The notes under the pieces are model-generated. The model had not been told where the DNA came from and searched no databases. It worked only from the letters and a program-made list of their open reading frames with translations. DNA of 64,000 bases, taken from positions 183,713,741-183,777,740 of the forward strand of contig CM041465.1 of NCBI GenBank assembly GCA_023213395.1. Reading direction: 5' to 3'. The DNA comes from Cycas panzhihuaensis (Eukaryota > Cycadophyta). Position 1 is the first letter of the stretch; every line of letters begins with the position of its first letter. Positions 11,076 to 22,300 of the stretch are shown in pieces. A program made the translations under genes and the position numbers.

Positions 11076-12728
11076 CTAGTTGCCCATCTATCTAATTATC
11101 CATTAACTTATTTATCTATCCACCTCCCCTAGTAGTTTTTGAGCATTCCAACATTTTAGTATTCAAGTGTTCCACATTAGACGCTAGAGTTCTAGCTTTT
11201 GGAATCACCATTAATACTTATAATTCTTTTTTGTGTTAGAAGGAAGTATTAATTATAAATAAATATATCTAATTTTGTTTATCAAAAGAGGGACCTATGA
11301 GTGGAAAGATGATACGTCCTAGTCATTTTAAGGAATGTCTCAACCGCTCTACAAGAAACCTTAGTCATTTCTAGGAGTATCCTGAACATTTGTTGAACTA
11401 CCCAGGAGGAGTCGTTTCTAGGCACTTCCCATGCACTTTCGACCGAATGGAAATGATGATTTTCAGTTGAATTAATTGAGACAAAAGGAGAAATTACCTC
11501 ATATGAACTATATAGTCTTGCTTACATTAGAATGGAATGGATCTGATGTACCAGACTTAGAGCTAGAATTTTGTCGATTATTGTTGGTGTATCAATATTT
11601 ATTACATCAACACTGTCATTTATTGTTGTTATACCCAGTTATATGCTACAATGCTTTCATTTATTTTACTTGTGTTATATTTTATCCTTCATTAATTTTC
11701 ATTTATATATTGTTGTACTTCATCATATTTTGTTGTATTCCACCATATATTGTTGCACATTCTTGACTCAAAATTAGCAAAAACAACTATAACTCCCATT
11801 TGGGATCACCAAAGTCAACCTAGAAAGTAGGAGCATTTGTTCCTCCTCTATGTGTACCCAAGTGATTGAGGGAGGACATATGCCTTTTTAATCATCATTA
11901 TTATTATTTTTTTTTAGTGACCTAATAGAACTCCTAATTACCACAAATGGTTACACACCCATTACGGAATTATGTAACTCGTAAACATGTGTCATCAATT
12001 AAATCATGACCCTTATTCACCAAAATGAGCCTACCACAGGTGGTCAACACACCATAAATACGCAAATATGCGTTAAATCAAATTACTTCTAACAATGTAT
12101 ATAAAAGAAAAATTACTTCCAATGTTATTCCAATTTCAAATTTTTTTGGATGGAATATTCTTTAAATGGTGGTCAATAGATCCATTTATGAAGTTGATGA
12201 TAACAGGGTGAGATGGTTAATAGGATGGGCTAACCTTCGATTATAGTTTGGATGTGGGGTGATTTATGGTGGAAGCCATCTCATTCTTGCCCTCAATAGT
12301 GGTATTGCTTGTTTCTCTTTGGTGTTTGGTTTCTTACGTGTTCACTCTTAGATACTACTATTAAAGTTCTTTTGCATTATCTTCTATTCTAATATCTTCT
12401 TTCTTGAAATTGATGAAAAATCTTGAAATGCAATTCCACACATTTGTCTCATGTTGTTTAGGCCTAAAATTTCTTTGCAAACAAGCCCTAAATGGCTAGA
12501 TTGATTGATAGATGGATTGATTCATAAGACAATATGCATCATGACTTGTTTGACCAACTCTTCACTCAAGTGGATCATATCTCAACATTACTTGTGCCAA
12601 CAACATAGCAAAATATGAAGCAATACCTAACCTTCTATACATAGTAAGCTTAATGGATATTGTACATCTAGTATTATTCTATAATTTTCAAATTATAGTT
12701 GCATATCTTCATCATGTTGTTATGTACT

Positions 12729-12731
<3 letters not shown>

Positions 12732-12760
<29 letters not shown>
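12732..12760. repeat. (TA)n microsatellite
   Basis: About 14 TA units, uninterrupted, in intergenic DNA. Confidence 0.95.
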
Positions 12761-12762
<2 letters not shown>

Positions 12763-12941
12763 ACTTGAACATTTATAAGATATTACTAGATTATCATAAT
12801 TTAGTGCATCCTTTAAGAGTTAAAATCATAAGTCATTGCTCTATTTAATTCAATATTAATATTCCTACTCTTCTAAAAGCTTGGCCTAAATCCTGTGTTA
12901 GTGACCTATCCACCCTCGACTTTCCAATATAATCAAGTTGG

Positions 12942-13053
12942 AAGTTTAAAAAACTCTTAAAAGTAGGATTTATTTAGTCAATCGACTATCCTCAACGGGT
13001 CCCTAACATTGTCCCAATTGCCAAAAAGAATGGTTCTATCAAGATATATATTT
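12942..13053 (+). pseudogene. Gypsy RT fragment
   Basis: With one stop read through, the frame gives KFKKLLKVGFI then SIDYPQRVPNIVPIAKKNGS. This is the fingers segment of Ty3/gypsy RT (family pattern L-x-x-G-x-I-x3-x-Y-P-x-W-V-x-N-x-V-P-V-x-K-K-N-G). It is an isolated 110-bp scrap; similarity ends near 13055 and no other pol domain is close by. Confidence 0.6.
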
Positions 13054-14268
13054 GATATCCTCTCAAGTGGTTTCTTCTTGCTCACATTGTCATGTGTCCC
13101 CGTATAGTCCATGTACTTGTGCTAGTTCTTTTGCAATCTGATTTGGCCTCCATTAAGCAAGGATATTTTTAATAGTGTTTTCCAATTAATCAAATTTCTC
13201 TATTAGGGGAATCTGCATGCCATCATCCATCTTGAATAGGTCAATCTGTCCCCTCAATTTTTGATATGACTTCAGATAGTAATTTCTCTTGTAAATATTA
13301 ATCAAAATTGCTCATGTGATAGCTCATTTCAAAGGCCTCTGAACCAAGAATCCAATGGCTAAAGCAAAATTGAAATTGGACACCTATAGTAGAAGCTATG
13401 GACAAGAACATCCAAGTACCCCTTTTGAAAAAAACATGCTAAAAAAAATAAGAAGAGGGGTTTAGCCCCTTCCAAGTTCTAGCTCCCTAATCACATGTCG
13501 ACTCTATGCGACCACCCACTTATCAACTAAGGGCCTTAAAAACATAAAAGAAAATCTCAATCTAATTTAATTTTGCCAAATGATTTTTGTAAAAGATATA
13601 TCTATGTTGTGAGAAAAATATTTTTTTGACCTCATTACATGGTCGTTGATAGTCAACGACAAGATGTAGACGCTATTTGTAGGCGAATAGGGGATTTTGA
13701 ACGATTTTTTTTTCCCCAGAGTCGGGCAATGGAAAATTAACATCACCTATCACCTAGATCTACTTTGTCTACGAATTGTCATGCTTAGTTTGCAGTTTGT
13801 TGTGTTGCGCCTATCATGCGTCTATCATGCAAGCTCATTGGGAGTTTGAAATCATTCGGGCGACTTCCTTGTTGTCCCTCTATAATGTTCCATTGCGAGT
13901 GGATCTACGGTGCAACTGGAATGCCACAACTACGATATTAATCATCTGCCGGTCTGGTGGGGCCTCATGCTATTAGTTGTTTCAAATTCTCACAAAGGTT
14001 ACTATCCATCCATATTGATTCATCGAATTATGATGAACTTCAAAGATTAACAATTGGCATTTAGGATATCATGTTAGGTAAAAAAATCAATGGCACCCAC
14101 AATCCAATGATGTACAACATTGAGTAGGTAGCACAACTCGACCGACACAACATGCTTAAGAATCCACAAACACCAATTGGCTATTGGGTTTTTCACTTGA
14201 ACTCTCCTTCAAACCCTCGATGTATAGTAGTGAATCATGTTCCCCCAACTCAGTGCCCTCAATAACTT
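13054..14268. other. Intergenic or degraded element interior
   Basis: No recognisable coding. If the LTR at 14283-14734 is a minus-strand 5' LTR, the part next to it would be that element's leader, but no gag is visible. The 66-codon ORF at 13776 has no family features. Confidence 0.4.
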
Positions 14269-14280
14269 GCTTTGATACTA
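14269..14280 (-). other. Degenerate primer-binding site
   Basis: The minus strand reads TAGTATCAAAGC, two changes from TGGTATCAGAGC. It sits 2 bp from the LTR edge at 14283, the same spacing as in B1 and B2. Confidence 0.55.
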
Positions 14281-14282
14281 GT

Positions 14283-14734
14283 TGTGGCATGCCCACACAA
14301 TAGTTACAGTAGCCATATAGCATTCACACCATAATAACTTAGAAAATAACAACTAAACATAAATAATACCAGTAGTTCATAATAATATCAGATTTGCATA
14401 TGAAATAACAGTTTGTAATATTAGATATACAACAAAAGTACCATTTAGAATAGTAGATGTTAGATGATGCCTTCACAGTAATGGCCCTCTTCAAGGTGAG
14501 GGTTTCCTCCCAAATGGCATAGTAGTTCCATAATGGCTCTAAGCCATTAGTTCACATCAACTATTAGTTCTCTAAGACCGATTTACAAATGAATAATGCT
14601 TCCTATTTATAGCCCTTCTTTTCTCTCTCTAAAAACTGACTTCTTATTCTCTCTCCTAAAAATACCGATTTCACCTTAATAGCTCTTCTTTTATTCTCCT
14701 AAAAAACCGACTTCACATAATTAGGAATGCAACA
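14283..14734 (-). repeat. Gypsy B-type LTR (about 452 bp)
   Basis: The left edge follows the PBS-like site; the right edge GGAATGCAACA equals the terminus of the B2 left LTR (58575-58585). The orientation is a minus-strand 5' LTR. It lies just upstream of Copia-2 gag, so it probably replaced or interrupted the Copia-2 5' region. No partner LTR or target duplication was found. Confidence 0.55.
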
Positions 14735-14788
14735 ATGTCCTTGCAGATCAACCTTTTTCCAAATAATTAACTGAGTACAACATACTTT

Positions 14789-15667
14789 ATGGCTACATCA
14801 ATTGTTAATGCTAACACTATAAAGCTTCAAGGAAGTGAAAATTTTATAACATGGAAGAAACAAGTTAAGAATTTAATGGTTATACATGAATTGTGTACCT
14901 ATACCAATCAAGATCCGCCCATTGTTTTAGCTGCATTTCAAGTATTTGAAGCAAAGGATGCCATTGCAATTGCATTTTTGCATTTATTAGTGAGGGAAAA
15001 CATATATATGAGAATATTGCCACTACTTCAACCACAAAAGAAGCATAGACCACTTAATTCTCACTGTATGAAAAGAAGGATGAAGCATGAGTATTGATGC
15101 TCAAAGCAAAACTGTATTGACTTCAATTTTCTAGCACCATAACTTCACATCTCAACCAAGTGAAGACTATTAAAAATCAGCTGGCAACATTAGGTGCACT
15201 TGCTTCTAATGTCGAACTTCTTACAATAACTACAAACAGTCTTTACAAAGACTGACAGATTTATTTCCAATCTTTTTTTGAACAAATAATTGAATATTAC
15301 TTCCTTGAATGAATTAGAGGGGCTTTTGCTACTCAAGGAGCAAATCCTGAATCATCATAGTCCTATAGAATCTTCAAGTGCATTTTCAACAAAGTACAAG
15401 GGCAAGCAATCCTTTGTACCCAAACAATATGTTCAACAAAAGTTTGGTAATCTCAACTTTAACAGTGAGAGAGCCAAATCATAAATTTGTCATTATAGTG
15501 GCAAGATGGGTCACATTCAACTTAATTGCGGAAAGAAACAAAGTGATATGCAGTAGCAACATCATCAAGCATTCGAAGGACCAAATCAAGGCAGCTTTCA
15601 TGGTGGTTGACAAGGACCACATAACAACTGGTGTGGTGGTTTCCATGCTGCTAATCAAATCCATGCA
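14789..15667 (+). pseudogene. Copia-2 gag remnant
   Basis: The ATG at 14789 opens MATSIVNANTIKLQGSENF, a typical copia gag start, followed by ITWKKQVKNLMV (capsid-like W-K-x-Q motif). Frameshifts near 15020 and later break the frame. A damaged zinc knuckle (C-x2-S-x4-H-x4-C, CHYSGKMGHIQLNC) lies at about 15490-15535; the second Cys is Ser. The 5' LTR is not present in recognisable form upstream. Confidence 0.75.
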
Positions 15668-15964
15668 ATGCAACATGGCAACAATGAAAACATCTTTTGT
15701 GCTATTGGTGATTGTCACAACGACAACACCAAGGTTGTAGATTTTGGTGCACCTCATCACATGACATGTGATGTTCATTTACTTTTCAATGTCAAAGAAA
15801 GCACTAGTGACATAGTAACTTTTGGAGATAATGTTACTGTTGAAATTGCAAGAGTTGGCAATGCTCCTCTTCTTGTAAATACTCAAAACCTTGATCAATC
15901 ATTTTCCACAAGTAATGTATTTCTAGTTACAGGCATATCTAGAAACCTACTTTCTTATAATTAG
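15668..15964 (+). pseudogene. Copia-2 protease remnant
   Basis: The frame contains VVDFGAPHHMTCDVHLLFNV near 15736, the copia protease active-site region where D-S-G-A has become D-F-G-A, followed by VTFGDNVTVEIARVGNAPLL and FLVTGISRNLLSYN. Loss of the Ser in D-S/T-G would impair catalysis. The frame ends at a TAG near 15962. Confidence 0.8.
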
Positions 15965-17289
15965 TTGGAGAGACAACGAATGAGTGTAGTTTTCAAAAAT
16001 AGGAAATGCATCATCAAGGATAAACAATAACATATCGTTGCAATTGGTCATGAGGACCATGGTCTCTACAAATTATCTACAACAATTGGCAATACCCATG
16101 CCTACGTCTCTTAATCAAAGAATAAAGATCAATTGTGACATGAAAGACTAGGTCATTTAAACCTAGAAAGCATTAAGTTGATGTTCCAATTTAATATGGT
16201 GTATGACCTGCCCAAGATTTTGGCAGGTAAATGTCTTTGTAAAGCATGCTTGATGGAGAAACAACATTGCGAAACCATTTCCCAAAGACAACACATGCAG
16301 AGCTCAATGCTTCTTGTAACTAGCGTATTCTGACATTTGTGGACCCATGTCAACACAATCACTTGGAAGTGCACTTTACTTTATCACATTTACTAATGAT
16401 TTTTAACATAAAGAGTGAGCCTACTTTCTCAAATATAAATTAAAAGCTTTCATCAAAGTTAACAACTCTAAGTTTGCAAGTAAAAACGAGTCAGACATGC
16501 AAATAAAAATTCTCAAGCCTAAATGGTGGCAAATATACCCCCAAGGAATTCAATCAAGTTTATACACATCATGGCATTTGATGACAATTTTCTGCTCCAC
16601 ATACCCCTCAGTAAACTGGTATAGCAGAATGCATGAACTAGGCTCTCGTTAGCAAAGCCAAGGCTATGATGCAAACAAAAGGCCTTCTCAAACTTATTGG
16701 GAGAAGCAATTCAAACTGTTGCATACTTGCCCAATAGGAGATTTGTTATAATAGTTTGGAACATGATACTCAAGGAGGCCTAGGATGACCAAAAACCTAT
16801 AATTAGTCATTTACACACCTTTGGATGCATTGCTTATATGCGCATTCCCTAGGAGCTAAGAAAATTTTTTGATGATAAAAGCCTTAACTGCATTTTTATT
16901 GAGTATGCCATTGGCAGCAAAGCCTATAGAGATTACAACCCTCTTGCCAAGAAAATGCATGTTAGAAGGGATGTTGTCTTTGTCAAAGACAACAATGATG
17001 TTGATTTGAGCACTATTTAGCTTCCACAAGACAAAGGGAAAGCTATAATCAAAGAATCTCCACCTTTTAGCTCCTCTAGATCATATTCTCCATATCCCTC
17101 ATCTTCTCCATCTTCATCCTCATCACCACCACCAACTACAATAGGACCATTAGAATCCTCCAGTCTTGTTAGCACTCAAAGTCCTATACTTCCTCAAGGC
17201 ATTGAGGTTATAGTTACAGAAAAGAAGCAACCAAAATAGTATCAACAAACAGTTGCTGGTTCCTAGTAGGTTGTAGGAAAATGACCATC
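15965..17289 (+). pseudogene. Copia-2 integrase remnant and linker
   Basis: A heavily decayed frame: HERLGHLNLESIKLMFQF near 16139 (gag-pre-integrase H-x-R-L-G-H), CLCKACLMEKQH near 16235 (zinc-binding Cys pair), then core fragments to about 16900 and a Ser-rich linker near 17080-17140. There is a stop or frame change roughly every 60-100 bp. Confidence 0.75.
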
Positions 17290-17958
17290 CAAAATGCATC
17301 CATAAACTAATGTAAGCTATGCACTTATGGCTGAAGTGCTTAGTATGAAAGAGCCTTCCGCTTTTGAGGAGGCATGCACTAATGAAAAGTGGAAAGCAAC
17401 TATAGATGATGAAATTCATTCTATTCAATAGAATGATACTTGGGACTTCACTGATCTTCCAGAGGCAAAAATGTCAGTTGCAAATGGGTCTTCAAAATCA
17501 AATTTCTTTCTGATGGTACAATCAAGCATCATAAGGCTCACTTGGCTGTAAAGAACTTCAAACAAAAAAGGGGTGTTGATTATGAGCAGATCTTCACACT
17601 TGTTGCAAACATGAACATTGTCAGACTTGATGTAGCCTTAGTTGCTCAATGCACATGGCACATTTACCAAATGGATGTCAAGAGTGTGTTTCTTAATGAT
17701 GACTTGATTCAGAAGGTTTATTTGGAACAACCCCCTGAATACATTATTCATAGGAAGAAGCATATGGTATGTTGATTTAAAAAGGCATTGTATGGCCTAA
17801 AGTAGACACCACGAATATGGTATTAAAAAATCGATGATTATTTTTTGAAACATAGCTTTTGTCGATTCTCATCAGATCCAAACCTATACATCAAGGTTTA
17901 ATACCAATATGTTACACTTGTTGTTCTATATGCAGATAATTTAATCATCACTAGGAAT

Positions 17959-17992
<34 letters not shown>

Positions 17993-18035
17993 TGAAAGTG
18001 TTCAAAGAGATTTGAAAATAAGTTTTTATATGATT
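17290..18035 (+). pseudogene. Copia-2 reverse transcriptase, first part
   Basis: Recognisable copia RT: FEEACTNEKWKATIDDEIHS near 17363, then the frame at 17542-17775 (FKQKRGVDYEQIFTLVANMN, YQMDVKSVFLND, VYLEQPPEYI) and LKKALYGLK near 17780. The catalytic region near 17925 reads LYADNLIIT, so the second catalytic Asp of YxDD is Asn. A (TA)n microsatellite interrupts it at 17961-17989. Confidence 0.82.
17961..17989. repeat. (TA)n microsatellite inside Copia-2 RT
   Basis: About 14 TA units expanded within former RT coding sequence. Confidence 0.95.
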
Positions 18036-18432
18036 GTGGTTCCCTTATTTATTTCTCTACTGCTTGTGAGCTCGCTACCTTTTTCTTTGGTCTTTTTTGA
18101 AATATTCGCTTTATATGTCATTACATGCTCCACTATTCTAGTATGATCCCTAGTAGATCCCACACTATTAGTTTTACTCTACGTAGCGAAGAGAATGGGC
18201 CAACTAATCTTACTAGCATAGTGATGCCTTGAGCTAAAAAAGGCAAGAGGATGCTACAATGTGAAAACTTGATTAAGAAGGATCACTATTAAGAGGGCAC
18301 TCTAATTGGATCTCTACTTTGGAATTCAAGATTGCTATAACATCGAGCTAAAAAAAAGAAAGATCACACTATGAAATCCCGATTCAAAAGGCTGAGAGCA
18401 TTCTAATTGGATCTCTACTTTAGAATTCAAGA
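18036..18432. repeat. Insert of about 400 bp in Copia-2 RT with internal repeats
   Basis: Copia-2 coding similarity stops near 18035 and resumes near 18433, compared with Copia-1 where the two sides adjoin. The insert has two imperfect copies of a unit of about 100-114 bp (18231-18330 and 18345-18431), each starting GAGCTAAAAAA and ending ATCTCTACTTT-GAATTCAAG. I see no terminal inverted repeats or target duplication. Origin unknown. Confidence 0.6.
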
Positions 18433-19031
18433 ATGTTAATCTTGGACTTCTTCATTACTTTCTTGGCTTGGAGGTTTGGCAGCATCCAAGTAATATTTTC
18501 ATATCACAAGCCAAGTACACTTGGGACATTTTGTATAGGTTCAGAATGGACTACAAATCATCACCAACCCCTATGGAGACTGGTACTAAGTTGACACTTG
18601 ATAAGGAATCCAACTCTATAGATCTTACTCTGTTCAGATAGCTAGTGGATAGTTGAATTTATTTGGATAACACTAGACTAGATATCTCATATGTTATTAG
18701 GATTTGTTCTAGATAAATGTTTAAACCTAATTGGATACATTGGAATGTTGCATAAAGAATACTTAGATATTAAAAAAAAAAACATTAGGGCATGGGCTTC
18801 AGTACACACAGAACGAAATTTTCACTTTAGAAGGGTTCTTAGATTCTGACTAGGTAGGATGCTAAGATAGCAAGAAATCAACCTCAAGATACTGTTTCAG
18901 CGTTGGGTCAGTAGTTGTTTCGTAAAGTTGCCACATCTTTACCAAAGCACTTGGTAGAAAAAATTTTAAAACATTCAAAGATGGCTAGGGAGTTCAACTT
19001 AATGAAATAAACATTAAGGGGTTAAGGGGGG
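18433..19031 (+). pseudogene. Copia-2 RT tail and RNase H remnant
   Basis: Resumes with NLGLLHYFLGLEVWQ, then ISQAKYTWDILYRF and SSPTPMETGTKLTL, and ends with the copia closing block (LPKHLVEKI near 18930-18960). A polypurine tract (AAGGGG..AAGGGGGG) lies at 19017-19031 directly before the 3' LTR. Multiple stops. Confidence 0.8.
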
Positions 19032-19215
19032 TGTTAGAACCTTTATGTTTCATCGTTAAGCAATGTATTATTATTTTCCATATTATACTTAATGCATAAT
19101 GTGCACTTCATGTAATGTTATATTTACTAGTTCACTTGACCCATGTGAGTACTTCTCACTTCAGAAATGAATGACATGTGTCACAATCACATGGATTTGC
19201 TTGCTTTGATCCAAG
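19032..19215 (+). repeat. 3' LTR of Copia-2, left portion
   Basis: Begins TGTTAGAACCTTTATGTTT after the polypurine tract, related to the Copia-1 LTR start. It is cut at 19215 by gypsy A1 and resumes at 25150; CCAAG at 19211-19215 is repeated at 25145-25149. Confidence 0.82.
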
Positions 19216-20102
19216 TGTTGACTTAGATTTCCCACTGCACTTATGGGAAAGGTGCACTTGTCAAGGTTACACAGACTATAGTCTAGTTAGGATACAGTCA
19301 ACATGTCATCACAGAAAGTACACATACTCCTTTTTCACTTCATCTCACATAGCATAATCATGCAATAACACAGAATTCAGTACACGTTCAGCCATATAAC
19401 ACATACAATATCAATTCCACGTAACTCTTCTTTCCATTAAGCAATAAGTTTGATTACACAGAGGGCTGGAATGCATTCCTGTGCATTCCAGCAACATACA
19501 CACTTCTGTTACATGCATACCCAAATGGTACTCATCAATATACACGTCTCCAATTGGCTGTCATACGTACTGGCATCCGCACCATTGCGTACCCTGAATA
19601 TTCGGCTCTCACCTTTGAGAGTATACAATAGGATTGAATCACTCGGCTCTCACCCTCGAGAGTATGTCATAGAATTGAATCACTCGGCTCTCACACTGGA
19701 ATGGTCCTCAAAGCATCATTAAATGTGCCTCTTCGTACCTTTTGGCTGAAGGGTTATGACTGTCTGTCATAACCGTACCCCTTCAGTCAAGCGTACCTTT
19801 TCATTAATCATTGGTTACACCTCAACCAATGCCTTAATCATGTCTGTACGTCCGTACATACGTCCGCGCCTCCCAAGCTTCCACCGTCCTGTCATCGCGC
19901 GTACCACTTTCGTCTATTTCCGCTTCGCCGCTAGTACGTATTCCGTATATGCACTGCCCAAGTATGCACATCATACGTACTCTGCACGGTTTTTCCACCG
20001 CCTCGTGCGTATCTCCGTCAAAATTGCACTTGCATTCCTTTAGTCAATACAAGCCTGTATTCCGCCTTCCTCAAGGTCTATGTGTCACAATATGTCCCAA
20101 CA
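19216..20102 (-). repeat. 3' LTR of gypsy A1 (887 bp)
   Basis: Plus-strand ends TGTTGACTTAG and TGTCCCAACA. The central portion (about 19275-19835) is nearly identical to 24320-24880, while about 60 bp at the left end and the GC/CpG-rich block at about 19840-20040 are far more divergent. It has many GTAC tetranucleotides, discussed under findings. Confidence 0.92.
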
Positions 20103-20126
20103 TCTATCCGGGCCAACATGATTGGG

Positions 20127-20144
20127 TTGAGCATCCTTGCTCAA
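20127..20144 (-). other. Conserved hairpin before the A1 3' LTR
   Basis: A perfect 7-bp inverted repeat (TTGAGCA / TGCTCAA) around a 4-nt loop, 24 bp from the LTR edge and between it and a polypurine-like tract (20165-20176). The same hairpin is present in A2 (42106-42123) and remnant A3 (26039-26056) with a different loop or a G-U pair. Confidence 0.7.
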
Positions 20145-20544
20145 AAAATTCAAAATTTGGGGTATTCCTCCTCTCTGCTACCTCACTTTCGCTTGGTCGC
20201 CATTCTTGGTTAATAAATCCTCATCTATTGGCGCTTTGTTTTGTTCAACTTTCCCTTGATTTTCCGTATGATGATATATCTTTCCTCCATGCTTTACCAT
20301 ATTGCTTATTTGTATGATATGAGTTACGGTTGTTTTTCTGTTTTTTTTTTTTTTTTTTGTATTTTATATTACATACCGAACTGAATCACGTTCCGGTATC
20401 AAGGCAATTCGATTTTGCCTCAACTTCATGCAACACGATATAGTACAACCAGCTAATTCGGCTGGTAAGTTGCTCCACCCTAGTTGATATAGGGTTTCAG
20501 TTTACTACCCTTGACGATTTCAAGCGAGTGGCCTCGATAGTTTC

Positions 20545-22203
20545 TCAACCGGGCGATTGCCATTCGTACACTTTCTCAATCCTATATGGGCCTTTCCAAT
20601 GCATCTTCAATTCTCCTTGGGTTGTTTGGGATTTGTTGTCGAATCGCCATACTCGATCACCTTTCTTGAAATACGATGTCTTGTCGTGGCGGTCGTGCCT
20701 TGTCTTTTTTCGTTTTTTCCTTGGTGTGGTATGCTTTGTCGATTTCTTCTTATGATCCCTTAATTGATCTTCTCCTAACCAATGTTCTCTACAATGTCTC
20801 AAATGGGGAATTCCACATAGTGGTTCTTCATAAAAGGGCTTCACATAATCTCCAACGTATTCTCCATGATTTCTATCTTCTGGAGTGGCAATTTTGTTTC
20901 CTAGACTGGAATCTGTAGGGATACTCTTAGCAGGTTCCTTTTCTTCTTCCTCAAATTTGGCGCCAATGGTTGAAAAAGATCTTCTGTTGGGTAGGTGTAC
21001 CTCTAAAGAAGATGAGGAAGGTTTGTTACTCCCTTCCTCAAGCTGGGATGGGGGTGGGGAAGGGCAGTCTACCTCAAGACCCACACTGGAGGTAGAGGGA
21101 AGGTTAGGGTTAGAGGGGATTGGGGTATTGGGAGGTGAATTAGGGTAAGGTTTTGGGTTAAAAGGGGGATTTGGGTTCGGGTCTAGGTTTTTAATGTTAT
21201 TATTAACACTCGTATAATCAACAAATTTAGATTTAATATCAACATCCTCGGTTACATTCCGAGAAAGTAGGTTACACCTATAAGATGAGGGGTTGACTTC
21301 ATATGCATCTTGTAGCCAGTAATCCACGAATTTCATTCCATTCTCGTCGTCTGAAGAGTTGTAAATGTCTCCAAAGTAAGTCGGTTCTACTTCTTGGCGG
21401 TCAATCAATTTGGTAGGTTCTTCAGCTGTATGGTAGAGATTTTCTTCGTCAAATGAAGAAGCTGTTGCTTCACTCATAACGGTTGTACTTGACCCGTTGT
21501 CAGGTATCACCTCAATGGAGTTCTTTCCCAACATTGGTAATACTACTTCATTCCTGCCATCTGACAAGGTAAAGGTCACGTTTTTCCAATTTTGGAGACA
21601 TTGAGTCTTGTATAGCCAAGGCCTCCCCAATAATGCTGGATAGGGTGTTGCCCCTTTTTCTGTTTCTACAATGGTAAAGTCAATCTTTACTGTAATTCCT
21701 GCCACATCCACCTTGATGTCAGCTAATCTTCCTACAGGCCGCACTAATAATTCGTTGGCCAACTTCAACGAATATGTTGTTGCTTCTAATTTTGGGCTTC
21801 CCAGTTTTCGCCATGTTGAAGTAGGTAATACGTTGACAGTTGTGCCTCCGTCAACAATTACTTTTGGGAATGTTTCTCTCAGCACCATCATTGTCACCAT
21901 AGGATCCATGTCAAATGATGGCATTACTTTCTTTAAACTCTTTGTAATTCCGCGTTGTAATATTCCTTCTTTAATCCAATCAATGACTTGGCATAGGGGG
22001 ATAGTTAATTGTAGTTGTTTGACCAAATTCTCCATCAACAACAGCATTCTCGGAATATCCTCCGCTGGTAATCCCTTAAATAGTTCTTCCATTTGTACCA
22101 TTTGAGGTTGTATCTTTGGCTCTTCTAGTATGTTCTCTCTCCTTCTGCTTGTTTTTCCATACGTATACATATTTGGTTTCTGGTTTCCCCATTGGTAATG
22201 CAT
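20545..22203 (-). CDS. A1 protease fused to integrase C-terminus
   Basis: A 552-codon open frame. About the first 22 residues are an out-of-frame stretch relative to A2; homology starts at the ILEEPKIQPQMVQMEELF region. Protease follows at residues about 110-240, with VIVDGGTTVNVLPTSTW as the active-site region (D-G-G in place of the usual D-S/T-G) and ALLGRPWLY as the second motif. A Pro/Asn/Ser-rich spacer spans residues about 330-420. After HCREHWLGEDQLRDHK the frame passes to RHDRHDKTSYFKKGDRVW and LKMHWKGPYRIEKV, the integrase C-terminal (GPY/F-type) segment that lies about 3 kb further on in A2. So the polymerase was deleted and an in-frame chimera formed. No stops, unlike most pol frames here. 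Confidence 0.85.
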   Translation of the reverse strand: MHYQWGNQKPNMYTYGKTSRRRENILEEPKIQPQMVQMEELFKGLPAEDIPRMLLLMENLVKQLQLTIPLCQVIDWIKEGILQRGITKSLKKVMPSFDMDPMVTMMVLRETFPKVIVDGGTTVNVLPTSTWRKLGSPKLEATTYSLKLANELLVRPVGRLADIKVDVAGITVKIDFTIVETEKGATPYPALLGRPWLYKTQCLQNWKNVTFTLSDGRNEVVLPMLGKNSIEVIPDNGSSTTVMSEATASSFDEENLYHTAEEPTKLIDRQEVEPTYFGDIYNSSDDENGMKFVDYWLQDAYEVNPSSYRCNLLSRNVTEDVDIKSKFVDYTSVNNNIKNLDPNPNPPFNPKPYPNSPPNTPIPSNPNLPSTSSVGLEVDCPSPPPSQLEEGSNKPSSSSLEVHLPNRRSFSTIGAKFEEEEKEPAKSIPTDSSLGNKIATPEDRNHGEYVGDYVKPFYEEPLCGIPHLRHCREHWLGEDQLRDHKKKSTKHTTPRKKRKKTRHDRHDKTSYFKKGDRVWRFDNKSQTTQGELKMHWKGPYRIEKVYEWQSPG

Positions 22204-22300
22204 TTTCTTCTTGAGCTAAGCCATCCAACACTTGTTTTGCTTGCTTAAACCGATTTATTTCTGTTTGTGGATCCGGGTATTCTCCGTTTTGTTTCTCCTT

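Larger units (their letters stand above)
10261..12941. other. Intergenic, no gene recognised
   Basis: AT-rich DNA with short ORFs of no recognisable family, including a 96-codon and a 68-codon overlapping pair at 11476-11777 that are hydrophobic and low-complexity, probably chance. Two (TA)n microsatellites lie inside. I see no LTR ends with flanking duplications. Confidence 0.5.

Noticed and set aside
11476-11777. Two overlapping hydrophobic ORFs as a small membrane protein gene
   Set aside because: Low-complexity Leu/Tyr/Ile strings from TTAT/TTGTTG repeats, no promoter or splice context.
21671-22105. 144-codon plus-strand ORF in A1
   Set aside because: Shadow of the protease frame on the minus strand; no family features of its own.
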